From S010-25 sp964441285 (GTDB lineage: Bacteria; Pseudomonadota; Gammaproteobacteria; SZUA-229), in contig CAYTUK010000001.1 in the NCBI GenBank assembly GCA_964441285.1, positions 1 through 64,000 of the forward strand: DNA of 64,000 nt. The letters are read 5' to 3'. Both the position numbers and the translations under genes were made by a program. The first letter of the stretch is position 1. Every line of letters starts with the position of its first letter. Below the pieces are notes generated by a model. It was not told the origin of the DNA. It searched no databases and was given only the letters and a program-made list of their open reading frames with translations. Of the stretch, positions 8,717 to 17,684 are shown one piece after another.

Positions 8717-9195
8717 GAAGCCTGTGAGGTGAGTGTCCAGTGGGTGAGCTGGTTATATAACTCATCGGCTGTGGTGGTGGCGCGTAATGCTGCGCACAGG
8801 GATGTATCACTAAACAACGCCGCCAGGTGTGCGAGAATTTGCAAGTGTTGCTCAGCGCTGTGTTCAGGCACCATCAGCGCAAAAATTAAATCAGTCGGTT
8901 GCTGATCCGTGCTATCAAAATTGACGCCTTTTTTTAGTTTGATAAAAGCACTGGTGGCATGGTCAGTGGTTTCAGTTCGTGCATGGGGCAGAGCGATGCC
9001 ATGCCCCATGCCGGTTGAACCAAGTTTTTCACGTTCAGTTAATAACTGGAAAATGTGCAGAGTGTTATTGTCGTTATTTTGCTGACTGGCGCGTAGCGAT
9101 AATAGCTCTGCAAGAATCTCCAGTACACGTTTTTTGCTGCCTGCTTCGACATCACAGATGACTGTGTCTGGGTTAATCAAGGTGGATATGTTCAT
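8713..9195 (-). CDS. ptsN: Nitrogen-regulatory PTS protein EIIA-Ntr
   Basis: EIIA domain of the fructose/Ntr class that reports PTS phosphorylation state to regulators of nitrogen, potassium and envelope functions. I choose the ATG at 9195 over the TTG at 9222: it gives 160 residues and puts the phosphorylatable histidine of GHGIALPHART at residue 71, close to His73 in E. coli (163 residues). It lies downstream of hpf and rpoN, as in most proteobacteria, and overlaps hprK by four bases. Confidence 0.94.
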   Translation of the reverse strand: MNISTLINPDTVICDVEAGSKKRVLEILAELLSLRASQQNNDNNTLHIFQLLTEREKLGSTGMGHGIALPHARTETTDHATSAFIKLKKGVNFDSTDQQPTDLIFALMVPEHSAEQHLQILAHLAALFSDTSLCAALRATTTADELYNQLTHWTLTSQAS

Positions 9196-9251
9196 CGGAT
9201 TTTGAGTCTTGAATCTATTCAAATATGGATGTCGGATTAACTTTATCCGGT

Positions 9252-9587
9252 TTATGTTTCTTCTACTGGGAAGTCGTTATGTTGTTTATTATGCAGGTGA
9301 TTAGTAATTTTTTCTTTATGTTTTTTCACTTGTCTGTCGAGTTTATCTGTAAGCAAATCGATTGCTGCATACATATTTTCATCTTCATCAATGGAGTCAG
9401 CAAATATATCGTGACCACTCATGTGTACACTGGCTTCGGCTTTGTGGCGGGTGCCTTCAACGGTAAGAATGACCTTTATGTTACCGACTTTATCGAAATG
9501 CCTTTCCAGGCGCGCCATTTTTTCATTAACATAGCTTTTTAATGCATCAGTAATTTCAACATGGTGACCACTTAGGTTTATTTGCAT
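9252..9587 (-). CDS. hpf: Ribosome hibernation promoting factor, short form
   Basis: Binds the decoding region of idle ribosomes. The 111-residue protein has the single sigma-54 modulation/HPF domain (MQINLSGHHVEITDALKSY at the start) and a short lysine- and histidine-rich tail, without the C-terminal dimerisation domain of long HPF. A GGAGA ribosome-binding site precedes the ATG. It sits between rpoN and ptsN, its classic place. Confidence 0.95.
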   Translation of the reverse strand: MQINLSGHHVEITDALKSYVNEKMARLERHFDKVGNIKVILTVEGTRHKAEASVHMSGHDIFADSIDEDENMYAAIDLLTDKLDRQVKKHKEKITNHLHNKQHNDFPVEET

Positions 9588-9662
9588 GATATCTTCTCCG
9601 TTATTGTATGTGTATCCAGAATAATCGCTTTCCTAAATCAGACGTTTTTTATGTTTAGCCTT

Positions 9663-11168
9663 TTACACGAGGCGTTTGCGTTCATTTGAAGGCGGTATCA
9701 TCATGGACTCTCTATATTTTGCCACAGTTCGGCGGGCAATATTAATCCCTTCCTTGACTAAAAATGATGAAATTTTATTATCACTCATCGGTTTTTTAGG
9801 ATTTTCATTTTCGATTATTTTTTTCACCATTGAGCGGATGGCGGTAGCCGAGCATTCCCCGCCATCGGCGGTGCTAACATGGCTTGAAAAGAAAAACTTG
9901 AATTCATAGATACCACTGGGTGTATGCATGTATTTATTGGTGGTAACGCGTGAAATGGTTGATTCATGCATTTCCAGTTCTTCAGCAATATCATGTAATA
10001 CCATTGGTTTCATGCCTTCATCACCATACTCTAGAAACAGTCGTTGTCTTTTGACAATGGCATCGCCAACACGTTTCAGGGTATCGCTACGGCTTTGTAA
10101 ACTTTTTAGAAACCAGCGTGCTTCCTGCAGACTATTGCGTAGATGGCTGGTGTTTTTACCTCGGCCGGCTCCTTTTAGATGGGTTTCGTATAAGTGGTTG
10201 ATCTTTAATTTCGGAGCCGCATCTGGGTTTAGACTGACCTGCCAGGTAGAGTTAACTTTCCGTACAAAAATGTCTGGAGTGATGTATTGTGCATGGCTGC
10301 TTGAAATATTCGCGCCTGGCTTGGGGTTTAGCGCCTGGATAAAGGTGATAAGCAGTTGCAGCTGGGTTTCACTACAGTGCATTTTTTTCTGCAGGCGGGC
10401 ATAATCGTGTGCGCCCAGCAGGTTGAGGTGAAACTCGATAATTATACGTACATCGTCGAGTCCTTCAGTGTGTTTATCGAATAGCTCAAGCTGTAATAAC
10501 AGGCACTCACGCAGATCGCGGGCACCGACTCCAACCGGGTCGAAGCGCTGAATACGGTGTAAAACGGCTTCGACTTCATCCAGTTCAATTTCCAGATATT
10601 CTGCCAGACTGCTGTAAATATCTTCAATTGATTCCATCAGGTAACCATCATCATTGATAGCATCAATAAGTGCGGTTGCGATCACCAGATCAGCATCGCT
10701 GAACTGTGAGTTTTGTAGTTGCCAGGTCAGATGTTCATGCAAGGTATTGCCTTCGACGCTCTGGTTTTCTAAAAAATCATTACCGCCGCTGTCGCTGGTG
10801 TTGTTATTTGTCGTGGCGGATGGGCTGATGTCATAGGTATCTTCCCAGCTGGTGTCAATGGTTAAATCTTCAGGCAATGACTGGTTGCTTTCCATGTCCA
10901 GATGGGGGTCTTCTGTTGGGTTAATTGATTCGTCAGTGGTCTCGTCGTTATTTTTCCCCTGGTTTAGCGTGCTGTTCTCGGCCAGTTTTCCCTCAATGCT
11001 TTCCTGATAGGCATCATCATCGTGCTCAAGCATTGGATTTTCTTCCAGTATCTGCTGTATTTCTGTCTGTAACTCAAGGGTTGAAAGTTGGAGTAGGCGG
11101 ATTGCCTGCTGCAACTGAGGTGTCATGGTAAGGCTTTGGCCAAGCTTTATTTGCAGTGATGGCTTCAT
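9663..11168 (-). CDS. rpoN: RNA polymerase sigma-54 factor
   Basis: Sigma factor for -24/-12 promoters that need an AAA+ activator. The 501-residue protein has the glutamine- and leucine-rich activator-interacting region (residues about 1-50), an acidic linker rich in Asp, Glu, Asn and Ser (about 55-135), the core-binding domain, the helix-turn-helix and the RpoN box ARRTVAKYRE near the C-terminus. A matching sigma-54 promoter exists in this same window at 46290, upstream of the porin-glnK-amtB genes. It follows lptB by about 140 bases. Confidence 0.97.
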   Translation of the reverse strand: MKPSLQIKLGQSLTMTPQLQQAIRLLQLSTLELQTEIQQILEENPMLEHDDDAYQESIEGKLAENSTLNQGKNNDETTDESINPTEDPHLDMESNQSLPEDLTIDTSWEDTYDISPSATTNNNTSDSGGNDFLENQSVEGNTLHEHLTWQLQNSQFSDADLVIATALIDAINDDGYLMESIEDIYSSLAEYLEIELDEVEAVLHRIQRFDPVGVGARDLRECLLLQLELFDKHTEGLDDVRIIIEFHLNLLGAHDYARLQKKMHCSETQLQLLITFIQALNPKPGANISSSHAQYITPDIFVRKVNSTWQVSLNPDAAPKLKINHLYETHLKGAGRGKNTSHLRNSLQEARWFLKSLQSRSDTLKRVGDAIVKRQRLFLEYGDEGMKPMVLHDIAEELEMHESTISRVTTNKYMHTPSGIYEFKFFFSSHVSTADGGECSATAIRSMVKKIIENENPKKPMSDNKISSFLVKEGINIARRTVAKYRESMMIPPSNERKRLV

Positions 11169-11312
11169 GTTGTGCTAGGCGATGCGGGTGGGGGTAGTCG
11201 GGGTGATCGCAATATCTTTATGGGACTGTATTGGTTGCATTATCATGGTTGTTATTGTTTGAATCTCCGTTAGGACTAATTTATTAAAAACCTGTCTCTA
11301 TTTATAGTCGAC

Positions 11313-12038
11313 TTATAGCCGAAAATCACGGCCCAGGTAGACATCTCTTACTTCCTGGTTGGAAAGTATTTCATCAGGCTTCCCCTGAGCGATGATTTTA
11401 CCGTTATTCAGTATATAAGCGCGGTTACATATACCGAGTGTCTCGCGTACATTATGATCGGTTATTAGGATGCCAATGTTGCGTTCGATCAAGTGCGTGA
11501 TGATTTTCTGAATTTCTATGACTGAAATTGGGTCGACACCGGCAAAAGGTTCATCTAGAAGAATGAATTCTGGCTGTGTTGCCAGGGCGCGAGCAATTTC
11601 TACCCGTCTACGTTCGCCACCCGATAGACTCATGCCAAGAGTTGTGCGGATGTAGCTAATCTGCAGGTCGTCCAGCAAGGCTTCGAGGCGTTGTTTACGT
11701 TGTTTTTTGTTAAGTGTTTTTTTTATTTCCAGGACGGCAAGGATATTGTCTTCAACGCTGAGTTTTCTAAACACGGATGCTTCCTGAGGTAAATAACCAA
11801 TCCCTGCCTGCGCTCGTGCGTGCATAGGCAAGTGGGTGATATCGCTGTGACCAAGGTAGATAGTGCCTTTGTCCGCCATTATCAGCCCCACCATCATGTA
11901 GAAACTGGTTGTTTTACCAGCACCATTGGGGCCGAGTAAGCCCACGACTTCACCACTGCTTACATCGAGTGAGACATCATTTACTACCGCGCGTGATTTA
12001 TAACTTTTTACCAGATTGTGTGCGCTCAATGTTGACAA
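11313..12038 (-). CDS. lptB: Lipopolysaccharide export ABC transporter ATPase LptB
   Basis: Cytoplasmic ATPase that powers lipopolysaccharide extraction with LptFG (not in the window). The 241-residue protein has Walker A GPNGAGKTT, the signature LSGGERRR and Walker B with the DEPFAGVDP loop typical of LptB. It follows lptA by 40 bases and precedes rpoN, the conserved arrangement of many proteobacteria. Confidence 0.97.
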   Translation of the reverse strand: MSTLSAHNLVKSYKSRAVVNDVSLDVSSGEVVGLLGPNGAGKTTSFYMMVGLIMADKGTIYLGHSDITHLPMHARAQAGIGYLPQEASVFRKLSVEDNILAVLEIKKTLNKKQRKQRLEALLDDLQISYIRTTLGMSLSGGERRRVEIARALATQPEFILLDEPFAGVDPISVIEIQKIITHLIERNIGILITDHNVRETLGICNRAYILNNGKIIAQGKPDEILSNQEVRDVYLGRDFRL

Positions 12039-12078
12039 GGTAATGGTCTATAGGTGATTAATTTAGACAGGTAAACCA

Positions 12079-12666
12079 TTAAGGGCTTTTCCCAGTGAGA
12101 TTTTCTTTTGGTGTCAGGGTGATATTGACACGCTCATTGGCGGGTACGGGTTTAACGGTGTTCCCTGATGTTGCATTTTGATTGCCGGCTATCACTGTAC
12201 CAAGCTGAGTATCATACACGATTTTCTGGCTATTTACGGTATGTTCGGGCTGACTTAACTGTGCATTTCCTGTCAGCACCAGACGGTGTTTGCTTTCGGT
12301 GTAAACCATCTGCTGACTGGTTGCGCGGACAATTTTACCTGCTTTAGTCACACGGGTATAGGTGGCGGGGTTGCCATTGATTTTAATGCGTTCGACCTGC
12401 CCGTTATTTTGCATAATGGTAACGGTTTCGCCAGTGAGCAGCAGTTTGCCCTGGGAAATTTTTACATTGCCGGTATAGCGGCTGCTGCCAGTTTCCATAT
12501 TTAATTTCATGTGGTCGGCACTAATATGAATTTTTTCAACTTTTTCCTGATTGCCGGTTTTAGCTGCAAAGGCAGCATTACCTGTTGTCGATAAAAAGAT
12601 AAAACTTACCCCGATACAGAGGATTTGAATCAGGCTGGTTTGATGGGTGGGGGATGTATTTATCAT
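12079..12666 (-). CDS. lptA: Lipopolysaccharide transport periplasmic protein LptA
   Basis: Forms the periplasmic bridge that carries lipopolysaccharide from LptC to the outer-membrane LptD. The 195-residue protein has a hydrophobic leader ending near AAFAAK, then the repeated beta strands of the OstA-like domain (for example ISADHMKLNMETGSSRYTG). The C-terminal tail is rich in Thr, Pro and Asn. It sits 13 bases after lptC and 40 before lptB. Confidence 0.93.
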   Translation of the reverse strand: MINTSPTHQTSLIQILCIGVSFIFLSTTGNAAFAAKTGNQEKVEKIHISADHMKLNMETGSSRYTGNVKISQGKLLLTGETVTIMQNNGQVERIKINGNPATYTRVTKAGKIVRATSQQMVYTESKHRLVLTGNAQLSQPEHTVNSQKIVYDTQLGTVIAGNQNATSGNTVKPVPANERVNITLTPKENLTGKSP

Positions 12667-12679
12667 TATCTGACTGTTT

Positions 12680-13246
12680 TTAATGGATGGAAAAATTTGT
12701 GTTGAGGTAATATCCCTGCACGTTGTTGTTTAGCTCCAATATTTTTTGGCGGTTATAAAAAATCATACCGGTAGACTGCATTTTAGCTGTGCCCTGTTTG
12801 ATATGCACTGGGGCATGGGTATAAGCCGTTTGTTTTATAGTATCAATAATCATCGTTTGACTGCTTATTTGTATTCCATCAGGTATATTCTGTTGCCGCA
12901 TCACAACGCTATCATTTAACGTAATGATATTCTTTTTTTGATTAAAAATGGCATGTTGGGCGGTAATTAACCATTGGCTGTTGCCCTGCAGAAACTTAAA
13001 TACTGGCAGTGAAATATTTTCATCAGCTGAATTATTGTAGCGTTCGAGATGTTTTCCAGTGAGAGTGTAGTCAGGTTTACCCAGTGAATTTATCGCCGTA
13101 ATTTTAAAATTATCCATGAATAATTCCAGATAAGGCGATTTTTTTGTATGCTGCAAAATGTCATTACGGGGTGTTTTGTTGGTGACTAACCACCAGGCAG
13201 AAACCGCTACAATAATGAAAACAACGAGACTGAATAACGTTTTCAT
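12680..13246 (-). CDS. lptC: Lipopolysaccharide export protein LptC
   Basis: Single-span inner-membrane protein that receives lipopolysaccharide from LptFG and hands it to LptA. The 188-residue protein has one N-terminal membrane segment (residues about 4-22) and a periplasmic OstA-like beta domain with YTLTGKHLERYNN and later strands. Sequence conservation in this family is low; the call rests on size, topology and position between kdsC and lptA. Confidence 0.9.
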   Translation of the reverse strand: MKTLFSLVVFIIVAVSAWWLVTNKTPRNDILQHTKKSPYLELFMDNFKITAINSLGKPDYTLTGKHLERYNNSADENISLPVFKFLQGNSQWLITAQHAIFNQKKNIITLNDSVVMRQQNIPDGIQISSQTMIIDTIKQTAYTHAPVHIKQGTAKMQSTGMIFYNRQKILELNNNVQGYYLNTNFSIH

Positions 13247-13302
13247 AGGATAGGATGTTGAATCATGGCTGCATCAGAGTTTCATCTGTATTGCGCTAAT
13301 TT

Positions 13303-13827
13303 TTAGCCGAGGTAGCTGTTTAACTTATCGTCTAACAGGCCTTTGGCATCAAGAATAAATTCACATACATCACGGACTGCGCCATGACCGCCCCTGTGTT
13401 CGGTTATCCAGTGGGCATGCTGTTTAACAAAGGGGTGAGCATTCTGTACTGCAATGGAAAAATCCAGTTGTGACATAATTGGCAGGTCGACAACATCATC
13501 GCCAACATAGGCAATCTGGTCGTGAGATAAATTCACTTTTTTAAGTAATGCTTCAAAGGCCGGTTTCTTATCGCGATACCCCTGATACAGCAGAGTCACG
13601 CCAAGATCTGTCATCCGATGTTTGACAACACTGGATTTGCGCCCAGTGATAACGGCAACTTTGATGCCGCATTCCTGCAACATGCGCAGGCCGTGACCAT
13701 CCAGTGAATTAAAGGTTTTATATTCTTGCCCGTCATCGCCAAAAAGCAGGCTGCCGTCAGTCATAACGCCGTCAACGTCAAAAATAACCAGTGCTATATT
13801 GCGAGCCTTTTCTATAATATTTGGCAT
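13303..13827 (-). CDS. kdsC: KDO-8-phosphate phosphatase
   Basis: HAD-family phosphatase that releases KDO for lipopolysaccharide core synthesis. The 174-residue protein lacks a cap domain, as expected for this tetrameric type, and shows the catalytic DVDGVMTD (Asp17 and Asp19), the GRKSSVVKHR loop and the metal motif GDDVVDLPIM. It lies directly downstream of kdsD, which makes the arabinose-5-phosphate precursor. Confidence 0.96.
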   Translation of the reverse strand: MPNIIEKARNIALVIFDVDGVMTDGSLLFGDDGQEYKTFNSLDGHGLRMLQECGIKVAVITGRKSSVVKHRMTDLGVTLLYQGYRDKKPAFEALLKKVNLSHDQIAYVGDDVVDLPIMSQLDFSIAVQNAHPFVKQHAHWITEHRGGHGAVRDVCEFILDAKGLLDDKLNSYLG

Positions 13828-13875
13828 AAAAATAGTGCGGTGTTAATGATTAATGTTTTTTGGCTATCCACGGGA

Positions 13876-14862
13876 TTAAATAATACCGGCACGGAGAACA
13901 TCGTGCATATTAAATGCACCAATTAGCCTGTTATTCTCATCGGTGACTAATATACCGTTGATCCCGAAGTCATCCATCATTTTTACGCTGTTTGCCGCCA
14001 GTATGTCGGCGGTTGTGGTGTGACAGCCTGTTGTCATCACGTCACAGATAACCGTATTGCGGACATCAATATTTGTGTCGAGTGAGCGGCGCAAGTCGCC
14101 GTCGGTATAAAGACCAAGCACCTTATTATCCTGGTCGACAATGGCGGTCATGCCGAGCCCTTTTTCGCTCATTTCCAGCAGAGCTTCTGAGACTGTGGCG
14201 TTAGCGCGGACGCTTGGAACATGCTCGCCAGAGTGCATAATATCAGCAACATGCAGTAATAAGCGTTTACCTAAACTGCCGCCCGGATGAGAGAGTGCAA
14301 AGTCATTAGCGGTGAAGCCTTTGGCCTGCAGTAATGTAACCGCAAGTGCGTCGCCCATGACGAGGGCAACAGTGGTGCTGGAAGTCGGAGCCAGACCATG
14401 TGGACAGGCTTCCTTGTTGATGCTGACATCCAGGTTTACATCGGCTTCTGTCGCCAGTATTGAGCTGGCGTTGCCGGTCATACTGATAAGCGGCACACCA
14501 AAGCGTTTGAGGACAGGGATAATCGTTGTGATTTCTGCAGTATTGCCTGAATTGGAAAGAGCCAGCACCACATCATTGCGCGTAATCATCCCCAGGTCGC
14601 CATGACTGGCTTCGCCCGGATGGACAAAAAAAGCCGGTGAGCCGGTGCTGGCAAGCGTTGCGGCAATTTTTCCACCAATATGCCCGGATTTTCCCATGCC
14701 GGTAACAATGATGCGGCCTTCACTGCGGAGAATAATGTCGCAAGCGCGGGAGAAATTCTCATTAATATGCGTTTTTAATGCAGCTATTTCGGCAAGTTCC
14801 GTATCAACCACCTGTTTGCCAAGGCGTTGAAAGTCATTTGATTTCAGTTTTGTACTAATCAT
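13876..14862 (-). CDS. kdsD: Arabinose-5-phosphate isomerase
   Basis: Converts ribulose-5-phosphate to arabinose-5-phosphate, the first step towards KDO. It has an N-terminal SIS domain (VTGMGKSGHIGGKIAATLASTG, written here from its key Gly-Lys-Ser-Gly core) and two C-terminal CBS domains. The ATG at 14862 gives 328 residues, the same as E. coli KdsD; the open frame continues 21 codons further upstream but without family support. It is followed by kdsC after about 50 bases. Confidence 0.94.
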   Translation of the reverse strand: MISTKLKSNDFQRLGKQVVDTELAEIAALKTHINENFSRACDIILRSEGRIIVTGMGKSGHIGGKIAATLASTGSPAFFVHPGEASHGDLGMITRNDVVLALSNSGNTAEITTIIPVLKRFGVPLISMTGNASSILATEADVNLDVSINKEACPHGLAPTSSTTVALVMGDALAVTLLQAKGFTANDFALSHPGGSLGKRLLLHVADIMHSGEHVPSVRANATVSEALLEMSEKGLGMTAIVDQDNKVLGLYTDGDLRRSLDTNIDVRNTVICDVMTTGCHTTTADILAANSVKMMDDFGINGILVTDENNRLIGAFNMHDVLRAGII

Positions 14863-14966
14863 GTGAGTGTTTTTTAACGCTGCTGGTTGATTTTTTGCTG
14901 TCAGGTGAGACATTTCTGGCAGCAATTGATTATTTACGGGTCTAAACAGTTGCTTATCTTACCGCG

Positions 14967-15935
14967 TTATTTTATTACAGTAAAAAAAAGTAATAGTTGG
15001 TAGAGGACAAACGCTACTAGTAGTATGCCACCTTCATAGCGATTAATACGGCCTGTGCCACGAAAGCCATAAGCCATAATAAAAAGCGCAATGGTGAGGA
15101 TAAATAAAATAGGAATATCCCGTTCCATCAGTCCGGCAGGTAGTTTTGCTGGGGCAATTAAGCCGGGCACGGCTAATACGCCAAGCGTGTTAAATAGATT
15201 GGAACCAACGACATTGCCGATAACAATATCATCTTCTTTCCTCAGTGCGCCGGTAATCGAAGCGGCTAGTTCGGGCAGGCTGGTACCTACAGCGATAATA
15301 GTAAGGCCGATAATAAGGTCGCTTACGCCAAAAGCATGTGCAATGTTTACCGCACCCCAGACCAGGAGTTTGGAACTAATGGTTAATAAAATCAGCCCGG
15401 CAATTAGCCAGAATAGTGCATGCTTTGCTGGCATGTGGCCAGGTAAATCGCCGACCACCTCTTCCGTAAATGCATCTTCCGAGTGGCTGTGAACGCCTGT
15501 GTGTGTCATCCACCACATAAGCAGAAACAACAGGCTGATTAGCACGAAACCATCAAACCGATTAAGTGTCATATCGCTCATTAAAGCCAGTGCGATGAAC
15601 ATAGCAAGCAGCAGGATTGGCAGCTCTTTTTTAATGATACGAGAATGAACCGTGAGTGGCGAAATGAGTGCAGCTACACCCAGTACCAGCGTAATATTGG
15701 TGATATTCGAGCCGATAGCATTACCAATAGCCATCGCTGGGCTGCCATCGTAAGCAGAAAAAATAGCCACCATAATCTCGGGTACGGAGGTGCCAAACCC
15801 TACAATGGTCAGGCCAATGATCAGTGGTGGCACATTAAAATTACGGGCAGTGGCTGCCGCGCCGCAGATAAAGCGGTCAGCACTCCAGATTAACAGGATG
15901 AATCCACCAATAATGGCGAGGCTATCAATGAGCAT
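14967..15935 (-). CDS. yrbG: Calcium/sodium exchanger family membrane protein (YrbG-like)
   Basis: Inner-membrane cation exchanger of the CaCA family. The 322-residue protein is a tandem of two homologous halves, each with the alpha-repeat motif: GFGTSVPEIMV...GNAIGSNITN in the first and AVGTSLPELAAS...GNVVGSNLFN in the second. About ten hydrophobic segments are visible, separated by an acidic, histidine-containing loop near the middle. It is the first gene of the minus-strand series and lies head to head with the DUF72-like gene. Confidence 0.93.
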   Translation of the reverse strand: MLIDSLAIIGGFILLIWSADRFICGAAATARNFNVPPLIIGLTIVGFGTSVPEIMVAIFSAYDGSPAMAIGNAIGSNITNITLVLGVAALISPLTVHSRIIKKELPILLLAMFIALALMSDMTLNRFDGFVLISLLFLLMWWMTHTGVHSHSEDAFTEEVVGDLPGHMPAKHALFWLIAGLILLTISSKLLVWGAVNIAHAFGVSDLIIGLTIIAVGTSLPELAASITGALRKEDDIVIGNVVGSNLFNTLGVLAVPGLIAPAKLPAGLMERDIPILFILTIALFIMAYGFRGTGRINRYEGGILLVAFVLYQLLLFFTVIK

Positions 15936-16072
15936 AAGGCAGGTTGAAAATAACCGATTAAATAAATTGCGAAGGTTACGCTATGTCAGCGCTGAAGCCA
16001 ATTATTGAGCGTGTGTTTTCAGTATAAATTAAATTGTATAAAATGCCGAGTTTTAATAGGTGATGCTATTCC

Positions 16073-16708
16073 ATGAATAATACTGAAGTCCCCATTGGGA
16101 ACCTGCAGGTTGGTGCCTATGGCTGGAGGCACGCGCACTGGCATGGTTCATACTACCCTGATGATTTACCGAAAGACTGGCAGCTGTCTTATTACAGTAA
16201 TGATTTTAATGTGGTGATGGTGCCAGCACATTACTGGCACCCGCAGCAGGGTTATGATGATGGTTGGCTGGAGATGATTCATGCTAACTTTCGATTTTTT
16301 ATTGAACTTCCGCCGTTGATACTAACTAACGGGGAAGCGATGAAGCTTTTTTTACAGCAAATACGCCACCTGCAAGCACATTTGTCAGGGGTGATTCTTG
16401 ATGTAAAAACAATTCAGCCCGGACTAATTGATCAATTAGTCCGGTTATCAGCGTTGTCACCGCTTTTCGGTGATGGTTCAGTGGCTAATCTGGAGATGCG
16501 GCCGATAGCATTGGCAACGAAGGTGAAACCGGCTGAGCTGGCGATTTTTGATGATGATTTAACCCACTTGCGTCAGACGCGAACCTTGCTGGAGCCGTTC
16601 GTTATGCAACAGGCGGATTATCAACAAGCGGTTATTATTAAAAACTCTACGCTAAAAGCTGCTGATTTAATTAAATTCCGTTCCGTTATTGATATTATGG
16701 GTTTTTAG
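16073..16708 (+). CDS. Divergent DUF72 (YecE-like) protein
   Basis: The N-terminus, VGAYGWRHAHWHGSYYPDD, resembles the GTSGW...W.G.FYP start of the DUF72/YecE family, a TIM-barrel-like family of unknown function. The rest, 211 residues in total, is shorter than the usual 240-270 and lacks recognisable later DUF72 motifs, so the assignment is tentative. It lies between the divergent yrbG-like gene and mlaF, in the same direction as the mla operon, with a 130-base gap. Confidence 0.6.
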   Translation: MNNTEVPIGNLQVGAYGWRHAHWHGSYYPDDLPKDWQLSYYSNDFNVVMVPAHYWHPQQGYDDGWLEMIHANFRFFIELPPLILTNGEAMKLFLQQIRHLQAHLSGVILDVKTIQPGLIDQLVRLSALSPLFGDGSVANLEMRPIALATKVKPAELAIFDDDLTHLRQTRTLLEPFVMQQADYQQAVIIKNSTLKAADLIKFRSVIDIMGF

Positions 16709-16840
16709 ATAAGAAGTTCCGGGCATTAAGTTATGCGACGGTCTTTAATGGTGCCATATCAATATATTACTTACGTTTTTGGTGGGTCAGATGCTAGAAT
16801 TAGAAAAAAACAATTCGAATAAGCGTAAAGGCATGTCTTC

Positions 16841-17683
16841 TTGAGCAAACATTCTACTGACGATCTTTTGGCAACCAGTGATATTCTGGTTAAAATTACT
16901 GACCTGCATTTTAGTCGTGGCACGCGGAAAATTTTTGACGGTTTATCGATGGTTATTCCGCGTAAAGGCGTGACCGCGATAATGGGGCCAAGTGGTAGTG
17001 GTAAAACGACGTTACTTAAGTTGATCGGTGGGCAATTGAAACCCGATTCTGGCCTGGTTGAAGTGGATGGTTTGAATATTCATCGCCTTAAGACCGTCGA
17101 TTTGTTTGCCTTGCGCAAACGTATGGGTATGTTGTTTCAGTCGGGTGCTTTATTAACGGATTTAACGGTATTTGAAAATGTTGCCTACCCATTGCGTGAG
17201 CATACGCTGTTAAGTCAGGCGATGCTTCGTGAACTGGTCTTGATGAAACTCAATGCAGTGGGGTTACGTGGTGCCTCACAACTCATGCCTGCCGAATTAT
17301 CGGGTGGGATGGCGCGGCGAGTGGCACTGGCAAGAGCAATGGCGCTAGACCCCATGATGGTTATGTACGATGAGCCGTTTACTGGCCAGGATCCTATCTC
17401 TATGGGAGTCTTGGTCAGGTTGATCCGAGAATTAAATACGGCACTGGATATATGCAGTATTGTGGTCTCGCATGATGTACCGGAAACGCTGTCAATTGCA
17501 GATTATGTCCATATCATTTCTGCTGGTAAAGTGGTTGAAAGTGGTACACGAAGTTCATTGGAAAGCAGCAAACTGGCCTGGACGCAACAATTTTTAGAAG
17601 GGTTATCGGATGGCCCGGTGCCGTTTCATTATCCGGCACCCCCCCTCGCGGAAGACCTCTACAATATAAAAGGATTGCATTAG
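16841..17683 (+). CDS. mlaF: Phospholipid transport ABC ATPase MlaF
   Basis: ATPase of the MlaFEDB complex that moves phospholipids across the envelope to keep outer-membrane asymmetry. The 280-residue protein has Walker A GPSGSGKTT, the ABC signature LSGGMARR and Walker B MVMYDEPFTGQDP, all typical of MlaF. The start is a TTG at 16841; the only nearby ATG (16833) runs into a stop after three codons. An AAAGG sequence precedes the TTG by about ten bases. mlaE follows after one base. Confidence 0.95.
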   Translation: MSKHSTDDLLATSDILVKITDLHFSRGTRKIFDGLSMVIPRKGVTAIMGPSGSGKTTLLKLIGGQLKPDSGLVEVDGLNIHRLKTVDLFALRKRMGMLFQSGALLTDLTVFENVAYPLREHTLLSQAMLRELVLMKLNAVGLRGASQLMPAELSGGMARRVALARAMALDPMMVMYDEPFTGQDPISMGVLVRLIRELNTALDICSIVVSHDVPETLSIADYVHIISAGKVVESGTRSSLESSKLAWTQQFLEGLSDGPVPFHYPAPPLAEDLYNIKGLH

Positions 17684-17684
17684 C

